Source: Bacillota bacterium (GTDB lineage: Bacteria; Bacillota; Clostridia; Acetivibrionales; DSM-27016). Taken from it: a stretch of 64,000 nt of DNA. Shown one piece after another: positions 58,309 to 64,000 of the stretch. The stretch is from positions 1 to 64,000 of the forward strand of contig JAEWDM010000016.1 of the NCBI GenBank assembly GCA_023390115.1, given 5' to 3'. Within the stretch, counting starts at the first letter, position 1; each line of letters begins with the position of its first letter. Below the pieces are notes generated by a model. It had not been told where the DNA came from and did not search any database. It worked only from the letters and a program-made list of their open reading frames with translations. Made by a program: the position numbers and the translations under genes.

Positions 58309-59547
58309 ATGAGATCTGAGTTGAAAGATAAAGTGGACATAGAGAAAATAATTAAAAATGAACATATAACAATATGCTTTCAGCCTATTATCTCAATCAG
58401 GAAAAACTCTATGGCTGCTTTTGAGGCCTTATGCAGAGGTATTGACGGAGAAGAAATAATCCCCCCCAATGTTTTGTTCGATTGTGCCAGGGATAAGGAC
58501 CTTACGCTTGAGCTGGATAGGCTGTGCAGAAAAAAAGCATTGGAGGAGTTTGCATCTATGACAAAATCCTCGGAGGATATGCTGTTGTTTTTAAATTTTG
58601 ATGCTTCCGTCATAGACCGCGGAGTAGTGGGCTCAGGCAATTTACATGATGCGGTATCATATTTAAACTTAAACCCAAGCAATATAGTAATAGAGATAAA
58701 TGAAGCAAAGACTAACAATACCCGGGCATTAACAGCCTTTATAGATACCTATAAGAATTATGGCTTTATAGTGGCGCTTGATGATATAGGCTCAGGGTAT
58801 TCAAACTTAAACAGGCTCGCCGTGGTTAAGCCTGACATACTGAAGATTGACATGGCGTTGATAAGCGGTATAGATAAGGAGTTTTACAAACAGGAGGTTG
58901 TTAAATCCATGGTGGAGCTTGCCAGAAAGATAGGTGCTCTTGTAGTGGCGGAAGGGGTTGAAACACAGGAGGAGGCAATAAATTCTCTTGATTTAGGCGT
59001 AGATATGCTTCAGGGATATTACTTTGCCAGGCCTCAGAATATGAGAAGCATTGATTTTGAAGGGCTGCGGCAAAAAAGAAGTAAGTTGACCGGGGTTTTC
59101 AAGCAATATATATTAACAAAGCTAAAGACTGAAAGGGATAAAAAAGACTATTTTGCACGCACTGCGTCGCAGGTTGCAAAAGAGCTTTCCAAAGTATGCT
59201 CATGCAGCTTTGATGAAATTTTGACACATATAGCACATTCCTATTGTCATGTAGAGTGTATTTATATTCTATACAAAACAGGTATACAATTCAGCGAAAC
59301 GGTATGCAGCTTCACAAGCTTTTCATCGCGGAAGAAGTCCATTTTTTATCCTGCCGCCAAAGGAACTGACCATTCTCTTAAAGATTACTATTATCTTGCG
59401 GTGGGAAACGGACAAGGCGGATTTGTCACAGAGCCTTATGTTTCAATTGCGACGGGCAGCTTATGTGTAACCATTTCTGAGACTTTTACAAATGTCGAGG
59501 GGGATGAGTTTGTTCTGTGTATAGACAATGTTATAAATGATACATAG
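58309..59547 (+). CDS. EAL-domain protein with YkuI-like C-terminal sensor
   Basis: 412 residues. EAL domain about 15-250: FEAL motif, LNFDAS, IEINEAKTNN, DDIGSGYSNL, KPDILKID and VVAEGVE hold the residues for metal binding and catalysis, so it is probably an active c-di-GMP phosphodiesterase. The C-terminus (about 290-412; YYYLAVGNGQGGFVTEPYVSIATGSLCVTISE) resembles the PDC-like YkuI C domain. GGGAGGG before ATG. Cotranscribed with the receptor gene upstream. Ligand unknown. Confidence 0.85.
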   Translation: MRSELKDKVDIEKIIKNEHITICFQPIISIRKNSMAAFEALCRGIDGEEIIPPNVLFDCARDKDLTLELDRLCRKKALEEFASMTKSSEDMLLFLNFDASVIDRGVVGSGNLHDAVSYLNLNPSNIVIEINEAKTNNTRALTAFIDTYKNYGFIVALDDIGSGYSNLNRLAVVKPDILKIDMALISGIDKEFYKQEVVKSMVELARKIGALVVAEGVETQEEAINSLDLGVDMLQGYYFARPQNMRSIDFEGLRQKRSKLTGVFKQYILTKLKTERDKKDYFARTASQVAKELSKVCSCSFDEILTHIAHSYCHVECIYILYKTGIQFSETVCSFTSFSSRKKSIFYPAAKGTDHSLKDYYYLAVGNGQGGFVTEPYVSIATGSLCVTISETFTNVEGDEFVLCIDNVINDT

Positions 59548-59642
59548 TGCTCTGTATTGGAATTACTCTTAGGAAATTAAATTTTTGTATATTTTTAAGA
59601 ATACATAGTGTATAATATTTTTAAGACAGGAGGTATTGATTT

Positions 59643-59846
59643 ATGGCAAAGATTACACGAGATATGATAATTTCGGATGTTTTGAAGCTTGATAAGGGTA
59701 CTATACCTATATTTTTAAATAACGGTATGCATTGTCTGGGATGTCCTTCTTCATCGGGTGAGAGCGTTGAAGAAGCCTGCGCTATTCATGAGATAGATGC
59801 AGATGTGCTGGTCAGGCAGTTAAATGAATATCTGGAAGGGAAATAG
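59643..59846 (+). CDS. DUF1858-type small Cys protein
   Basis: 67 residues: KITRDMIISDVLKLDKGTIPIFLNNGMHCLGCPSSSGESVEEACAIHEID matches DUF1858, a mini-helical domain with a conserved CxxC (HCLGCP). Related domains occur at the N-terminus of ScdA/RIC iron-sulfur repair proteins and beside hybrid-cluster proteins, so metal or redox binding is plausible. AGGAGG precedes the ATG. Stand-alone. Confidence 0.88.
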   Translation: MAKITRDMIISDVLKLDKGTIPIFLNNGMHCLGCPSSSGESVEEACAIHEIDADVLVRQLNEYLEGK

Positions 59847-60092
59847 TTTTTAATGTGAATAGAAATGGGATGGACCATTGGATTTTCCATAGCCGCCGTT
59901 AAACGTCTTATTTTTTTGCAAAGGCGTGTATTTTTGTTTGTTTGCAAGACGAGTATTGGCAGATTTGCTACGGCGTGCTTTGTTATGCAATAATATAAAA
60001 TACTATATTGTATTAAACGACTATAAGCATATATCGTTTGAAGCAAAATACACGGGAAATTATATGCTTTATTGACAGGGGGGAATTTGGTA

Positions 60093-61364
60093 ATGGCTAC
60101 AAGAGTTGTTATTGGCACGCAATGGGGAGATGAGGGCAAGGGAAAATATATTGACATGCTTGCTTCGGAGTCTGACTTTGTTGTGCGTTTTTCGGGCGGA
60201 AACAACGCGGGACATACGATAGTTGCCGGCGGTGTAAAGTATGCCCTGCATTTAATACCTTCGGGGATACTTCATAAGGGAAAGACATGCATAATAGGCA
60301 ATGGAGTGGTTGTTGATCCTGAGGTGCTTATAAGGGAGATTGCCGAGCTTAATGAAAAGGGAATTGATACGGATAAATTATTCATAAGTGACAGAGCCCA
60401 TGTTATAATGCCGTACCATAAGGAATTGGATGAGCTGCAGGAGCAGTCAAGGGGAGAAGCCTCTCTTGGAACCACTAAAAGGGGAATCGGTCCGGCGTAT
60501 GCAGACAAGACCGAGAGATGCGGAATACGCATATGTGATTTTATAGACGAGAGGCTTTTTGCAGAAAAAGTAAGAAAAAATCTTGAGATAAAAAATCTGA
60601 TAATCGAAAAGGTATATGGCGGACGCGCACTTGATGCTGAGGAAATTATAGCATCATATTCCGGGTATTCAAAGATTCTTAAAAAGCATGTTGCGGACAC
60701 CAACGCAATGCTTTTCGATGCGATAGACTCAGGCAAAAATATACTATTTGAAGGGGCCCAGGCCACATTCCTGGATTTGGACTTCGGAACCTTCCCGTTT
60801 GTAACCTCATCCAATCCTGTTGCAGGAGGCGTATGTACGGGAGCGGGAGTCGGGCCTGTGTATATTGACGAGGTGTATGGTGTGCTCAAGGCGTATACAT
60901 CAAGGGTAGGGGCGGGGCCCTTCCCGACAGAGCAGGACAATGAAACGGGAAATAAGATAAGAGAGCTGGGGTGGGAATACGGTACCACTACGGGAAGGCC
61001 AAGACGCTGCGGATGGCTTGACGCGGTCATGATAAAATATGCCGCCAGAGTAAACGGGCTTACAGCTCTTGCCATCAACCATGTGGACACTATAGGGAAG
61101 CTGGACAAAATAAAGCTGTGCAAGGCCTATTTAAAGGACGGAAAGGAAATAACCCATTTCCCGGCAAGCCTTGAGGAGCTGGCTAAATGCCAGCCGGTCT
61201 ATGAGGAGTTTGACGGGTGGAGTGAGGATATTTCAGGTATCAAGAAGTATGATCAGCTTCCTGGAAATGCAAAAAAATACCTTTCCAGAATTGAGGAACT
61301 GGTCGGAGTAAAGGTAAAGCTTATAGGAGTGGGAAAGGAAAGGGAACAGACCATAGTAGTGTAA
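60093..61364 (+). CDS. purA: Adenylosuccinate synthetase
   Basis: 423-residue purine enzyme: GTP-dependent IMP to adenylosuccinate. TQWGDEGKGKYIDML (P-loop), FSGGNNAGHTIV, GIGPAYADK, EGAQATFLDLDFGTFPFVTSSNP, GRPRRCGWLD and the TKLD-like GKLDKIKLC region are present. Start at 60093 (GGGGGG 9 nt upstream); the in-frame TTG at 60072 lies in the site itself. A tRNA-Lys follows after about 105 bp. Confidence 0.97.
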   Translation: MATRVVIGTQWGDEGKGKYIDMLASESDFVVRFSGGNNAGHTIVAGGVKYALHLIPSGILHKGKTCIIGNGVVVDPEVLIREIAELNEKGIDTDKLFISDRAHVIMPYHKELDELQEQSRGEASLGTTKRGIGPAYADKTERCGIRICDFIDERLFAEKVRKNLEIKNLIIEKVYGGRALDAEEIIASYSGYSKILKKHVADTNAMLFDAIDSGKNILFEGAQATFLDLDFGTFPFVTSSNPVAGGVCTGAGVGPVYIDEVYGVLKAYTSRVGAGPFPTEQDNETGNKIRELGWEYGTTTGRPRRCGWLDAVMIKYAARVNGLTALAINHVDTIGKLDKIKLCKAYLKDGKEITHFPASLEELAKCQPVYEEFDGWSEDISGIKKYDQLPGNAKKYLSRIEELVGVKVKLIGVGKEREQTIVV

Positions 61365-61395
61365 AAGTAAATATTTAAATATATTAAAAAAATGG

Positions 61396-61425
61396 TTGAC
61401 AAAAATGGAATGAATGCTGTATTAT
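61396..61425 (+). promoter_or_regulatory. Promoter of tRNA-Lys
   Basis: TTGACA (61396-61401), 18-bp spacer, TATTAT (61420-61425). A perfect hairpin GGCTCAAG/CTTGAGCC (61439-61462) lies in the pre-tRNA leader. Confidence 0.7.
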
Positions 61426-61470
61426 ATATACTTGTTGCGGCTCAAGAGAAAACGCTTGAGCCATAATTTC

Positions 61471-61546
61471 GGGCCATTAGCTCAGTTGGCAGAGCACTTG
61501 ACTTTTAATCAAGGTGTCCCGCGTTCGAGTCGCGGATGGCTCACCA
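61471..61546 (+). tRNA. tRNA-Lys (UUU)
   Basis: 76 nt with encoded CCA. Acceptor GGGCCAT/ATGGCTC (one G-T), D arm GCTC...GAGC, anticodon stem CTTGA/TCAAG with loop CTTTTAA giving anticodon TTT, T arm CGCGTTCGAGTCGCG, then ACCA. It is monocistronic, with its own promoter and a strong terminator. No att-like duplication was found downstream. Confidence 0.97.
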
Positions 61547-61549
61547 GAA

Positions 61550-61579
61550 CCCTATAACCTGACTGGTTATAGGGTTTTT
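61550..61579 (+). terminator. Terminator of tRNA-Lys
   Basis: CCCTATAACC (61550-61559) pairs perfectly with GGTTATAGGG (61565-61574), followed by TTTTTC. Confidence 0.95.
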
Positions 61580-62016
61580 CTTTTTTCTGGCCCAAGATGC
61601 AGCAGTTGATTAAATATCAAATAGGAGGTGTGAGTGGGATTAAAATCCCTGTCCGGGCTTTAGCTTCCGGCAGTATCCTTATTCATTTCCTATAAAAGAT
61701 TGTACAGCGTGTTAGCATTCTTTTATACGATTAAGCATTCATTTGCTGGCCTTGGAATCCGTGCGGAGTCTTTATTTTTTGTGCAAATACAAAGACTTTT
61801 GTCAATAGACTATGGAAATATTATAATATATAATAATTTATATTCCTAAATATATAAACTAAGAGAGATAAAAATAGGAATATTAACAGACAAAAGAATG
61901 ATTAGTTGAGCAATATCAAATGACAGAAATTATCTCGTATATTATCTCGCATGGATTGCTGTATGTTACTTCATACTACAAATAAGCAATCTATTGTAGA
62001 AAGGAAGGGAATTTCG
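61580..62016. other. AT-rich intergenic region without a supported gene
   Basis: No ORF with a ribosome-binding site. AGGAGG occurs at 61623 but leads into no open frame. Very AT-rich from 61800 on, probably promoter DNA for the lipoprotein gene. Confidence 0.5.
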
Positions 62017-63240
62017 TTGGGGATAAAGAAACGCAGAAATAAGGCTATAATACCACTAGTAATATTTATTGTGCTGATGATTGCTGTAATTGGGGCAACT
62101 ACAGGCTGTGGTACGGGGCAGTTCAACGAACAGGGGAATAACGGGGCTGATACCACTATTTCCGCCACTCAGGAACCACAAGAAAACACAGTGCTATTGT
62201 CATCTGCTGAACAGCTATTGAAAGCGCATTTTATAGACGTTGGACAAGCTGACAGCATACTTGTGCAGGCGCCCGACAACAAAGTAATGCTTATAGATGC
62301 AGGCAATAACGGTGATGCTGATGCTGTTACAGAATATATTAAAGCTCAAGGGATTAACAAAATAGATATTTTGATAGGAACACACCCGCATGAGGATCAT
62401 ATTGGCGGGATGGACGCAGTAATTAATACCTTTGACATTGGCAGCATATACATGCCCAAAGCTATATCCGCAACAAAGACCTTTGAGGATGTGTTAGCGG
62501 CTGTAAAAAATAAAGGGTTGAAGGTGAAAACTGCTGCTGCAGGTGTTCGGTTAGACATAGGCACAGAAACTAAGGCAGAACTGCTTGCGCCTAATGGAGA
62601 TTCGTATGAGGACTTAAATAACTATTCTGCTGTTGTAAAGATGACCTATAAGGACACAAGCTTTTTGCTGACTGGGGATGCTGAGTCTGTCTCGGAAAAG
62701 GAAATGCTGTCAAAAGGATTCGACTTAAAGGCTGATGTTTTAAAGATTGGGCATCACGGGAGCGGTTCGTCTACATCAGCAAATTTTTTGACAGAGGTTT
62801 CTCCAAAACATGCAGTAATCTCCGTTGGAAAGAACAATGACTACGGACATCCCCACAAGGCGGTTATGCAGAGGCTTAAAAATAAAGGCATACAAGTATA
62901 TAGAACGGATCAGAATGGCACCATTGTAGCAGTAAGCGATGGGAAGACTATAAAGTTTAACGTCAAACCGGGAGATTATAGTTATAACAGTGAGGGTGCC
63001 GGGACTGTACAAGAGGAATCCGGCAATAAGCCCGAACAGAAGCCTTCTAGCAACACCTCCGGCGTTGAGCAGCCGAAGCAAAATAATAATAAAACAGTAT
63101 ATTTCACGCCGAAGGGCAAGTCATATCATTACAGCAAAAGCTGCAGAACTTTGGCAAGAAGCAAGACCATTCTTGAAGGGACCCTGGAGGATGCAGTCAA
63201 CAGCGGACATTCCGACCCGTGCGATGTATGTACAAAGTAG
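62017..63240 (+). CDS. Secreted ComEC-like metallo-beta-lactamase-fold lipoprotein
   Basis: 407 residues. N-terminal signal (KAIIPLVIFIVLMIAVIGATTGC) suggests a lipid-anchored Cys. The hydrolase domain (about 65-320) has HFIDVGQADSILVQ, the metal motif THPHEDHIGG, LLTGDAE and KIGHHGSGSST, the same motifs as the C-terminal domain of ComEC (39051-39800). After a charged linker, the C-terminus VYFTPKGKSYHYSKSCRTL ... DPCDVCTK has a C-x-n-C-x2-C pattern like a small metal-binding Ada-type tail. TTG start after AAGGAAGGG. Paired with a DUF3006 gene, a common combination. May act on extracellular DNA or phosphoesters (inference). Confidence 0.82.
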   Translation: MGIKKRRNKAIIPLVIFIVLMIAVIGATTGCGTGQFNEQGNNGADTTISATQEPQENTVLLSSAEQLLKAHFIDVGQADSILVQAPDNKVMLIDAGNNGDADAVTEYIKAQGINKIDILIGTHPHEDHIGGMDAVINTFDIGSIYMPKAISATKTFEDVLAAVKNKGLKVKTAAAGVRLDIGTETKAELLAPNGDSYEDLNNYSAVVKMTYKDTSFLLTGDAESVSEKEMLSKGFDLKADVLKIGHHGSGSSTSANFLTEVSPKHAVISVGKNNDYGHPHKAVMQRLKNKGIQVYRTDQNGTIVAVSDGKTIKFNVKPGDYSYNSEGAGTVQEESGNKPEQKPSSNTSGVEQPKQNNNKTVYFTPKGKSYHYSKSCRTLARSKTILEGTLEDAVNSGHSDPCDVCTK

Positions 63241-63250
63241 GAGGAGTATT

Positions 63251-63445
63251 ATGCAGGTAATAATAGACAGGTTTGAGGGCGCTTACGCTATTGTGGAGCT
63301 GCCGGACAAGACTATGGCTAATATCCCAAAGACATTGCTCCCAGACGCCAAAGAAGGCGACGTAATTAATATTACGGTGGACAAAAATGCTACTGAAAAA
63401 AGAAGGAAGGATATACAGTCTCTCATGAATGACGTATGGGAATAG
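63251..63445 (+). CDS. DUF3006 small protein
   Basis: 64 residues: MQVIIDRFEGAYAIVELPDKTMANIPKTLLPDAKEGDVINITVDKN is the short beta-rich DUF3006 domain. It typically follows ComEC-like hydrolase genes and is thought to be a partner, but no function is proven. AGGAGT before the ATG, 10 bp after the hydrolase stop, so one operon. The longer in-frame extension to 62990 only reads through the hydrolase gene in another frame. Confidence 0.9.
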   Translation: MQVIIDRFEGAYAIVELPDKTMANIPKTLLPDAKEGDVINITVDKNATEKRRKDIQSLMNDVWE

Positions 63446-63528
63446 AGATATCGGTACTAGGCTCTGGCAAAAACCCGCTTATCCTCTCGTGGGTAAACGG
63501 GTTTTTCATTACCTTTTTTCTTAAGCAA

Positions 63529-64000
63529 TTACTTGAAGTTTATAATGAGCTTGCCATCCTCAAAAACAATAAATTTATTGCTCTTATTCACTTGAGGCTT
63601 ATCCGGTGCCGCAATTAGGTTATTTCTTCTCCATACCGATAAAATAACGCCTACAAGCGCCATATCTATGACATAGTCCGTGCCGCCATATGAAATAAAC
63701 GGAAGGCTTACGCCCATAGGTGGAAACAGGTTGAAATTCATTAATATGCTTATAATAAACTGTACCGACAAAACAGTGCACGAGGCAAGGGACAGGTAAT
63801 ATCCGTAACTGTTTTTCACCCTTTTTGCTGTCATAAGCATTCTGAGAATAAAGAGGGCTGCAAAAACGATAATTGCTATGCCTGCCGCCCAGCCCAGCGT
63901 GGCTATCACATTGATGAGGACATAATGTGTAGTGGCGGAAGGCATTGCCATATCTATGCCGTAACCGCTTATTGTTTCCGTTGTCTTGCCAAAAAGCTTC
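63529..64000 (-). CDS. FtsW/RodA/SpoVE-family membrane protein, C-terminal part, cut by window edge
   Basis: The frame is open to the right edge, and its C-terminal 156 residues are present. Five hydrophobic segments and the signature NFNLFPPMGVSLPFISYGGTDYVIDMALVGVILSVWRRNNL match the SEDS family (lipid II flippase/glycosyltransferase) with its conserved P-x-x-G-x-x-L-P-F-x-S-Y-G-G. A short cytoplasmic tail (PDKPQVNKSNKFIVFEDGKL) follows. The PSATTHYVLINVIATLGW segment differs from ordinary FtsW, so it may be an accessory, non-division SEDS protein. The internal Met at 63951 is not the start. Confidence 0.85.
   Translation of the reverse strand, partial: KLFGKTTETISGYGIDMAMPSATTHYVLINVIATLGWAAGIAIIVFAALFILRMLMTAKRVKNSYGYYLSLASCTVLSVQFIISILMNFNLFPPMGVSLPFISYGGTDYVIDMALVGVILSVWRRNNLIAAPDKPQVNKSNKFIVFEDGKLIINFK

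Noticed and set aside
61471..62016. tRNA-Lys as an integration site for the following lipoprotein gene
   Set aside because: No integrase and no duplicated tRNA 3' end are present downstream within the window.
1..64000. CRISPR arrays, rRNA operons, toxin-antitoxin pairs or prophage
   Set aside because: I found no regularly spaced repeats, no rRNA sequence, and no phage structural or toxin-antitoxin gene on either strand.

Overview
The window looks like chromosomal DNA of a low-GC, Gram-positive, anaerobic, spore-forming and cellulosome-producing member of the Clostridia (Ruminiclostridium/Acetivibrio-like). The evidence is spo0A, gpr and a pro-sigma-K gene (sporulation), two glycyl-radical enzyme systems (strict anaerobiosis), a family 9 cellulase ending in a type I dockerin (cellulosome), a CE7 acetyl-xylan esterase, strong AGGAGG ribosome-binding sites and frequent TTG/GTG starts. 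The genus is inferred; no rRNA is present.

Layout. 1-243: truncated REP-associated (Y1) transposase. 542-4784: an uncharacterised glycyl-radical enzyme with its activase and a LacI-type regulator, with palindromic operators over the promoter. 4910-5751: a Cys-rich mini-protein and a Nim-like flavoprotein. 5840-12671: an operon behind a transcription-attenuating leader, encoding a two-domain methyltransferase and a nickel/peptide-type ABC importer. 13101-13955: zinc-ribbon protein and an AUU-initiated IF-3. 14037-19868: sigK split by a 5.1-kb sigK-intervening (skin-like) element that carries a dockerin-bearing GH9 cellulase, a small candidate directionality factor and a large serine recombinase. 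19900-22413: ROK pseudogene, soluble chemoreceptor and CheW. 22547-27984: YchF, acetyl-xylan esterase, DedA, PilZ, CNNM-type transporter. 28035-32162: pflB-pflA-focA with a Fur-box promoter. 32347-41401: engB, argS, pentapeptide protein, GNAT, a c-di-AMP riboswitch with its NlpC/P60 hydrolase, comEC, holA, rpsT. 41563-46393: gpr, amidase, M50 peptidase, ligA. 46688-54814: acyl-CoA ligase, RlmL-type methylase, aroA-aroK-aroC, spo0A, hup, Usp. 55229-61364: fumarase subunits, receptor and EAL proteins with C-terminal PDC-like domains, DUF1858, purA. 61471-64000: tRNA-Lys, secreted ComEC-like hydrolase with DUF3006, and a truncated FtsW/RodA/SpoVE protein.

The main discovery is the split sigK. 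Joining 14037-14379 to 19501-19868 through a shared AAATG core restores a 236-codon frame with a pro-sequence. The attP rebuilt from the element ends has 9-bp arms placed symmetrically 18-26 bp from the core centre, and the recombinase stop codon lies on the right junction. The cargo is a cellulosomal cellulase, not phage genes. This predicts that mother cells excise the cellulase gene when they build active sigma-K, while the forespore genome keeps it.

Other points worth following: the orphan glycyl-radical enzyme with a C-W-E active-site motif, the unassigned attenuator ahead of the methyltransferase/ABC operon, dual promoters on pflB, and two adjacent signalling proteins sharing a PDC-like C-terminus.
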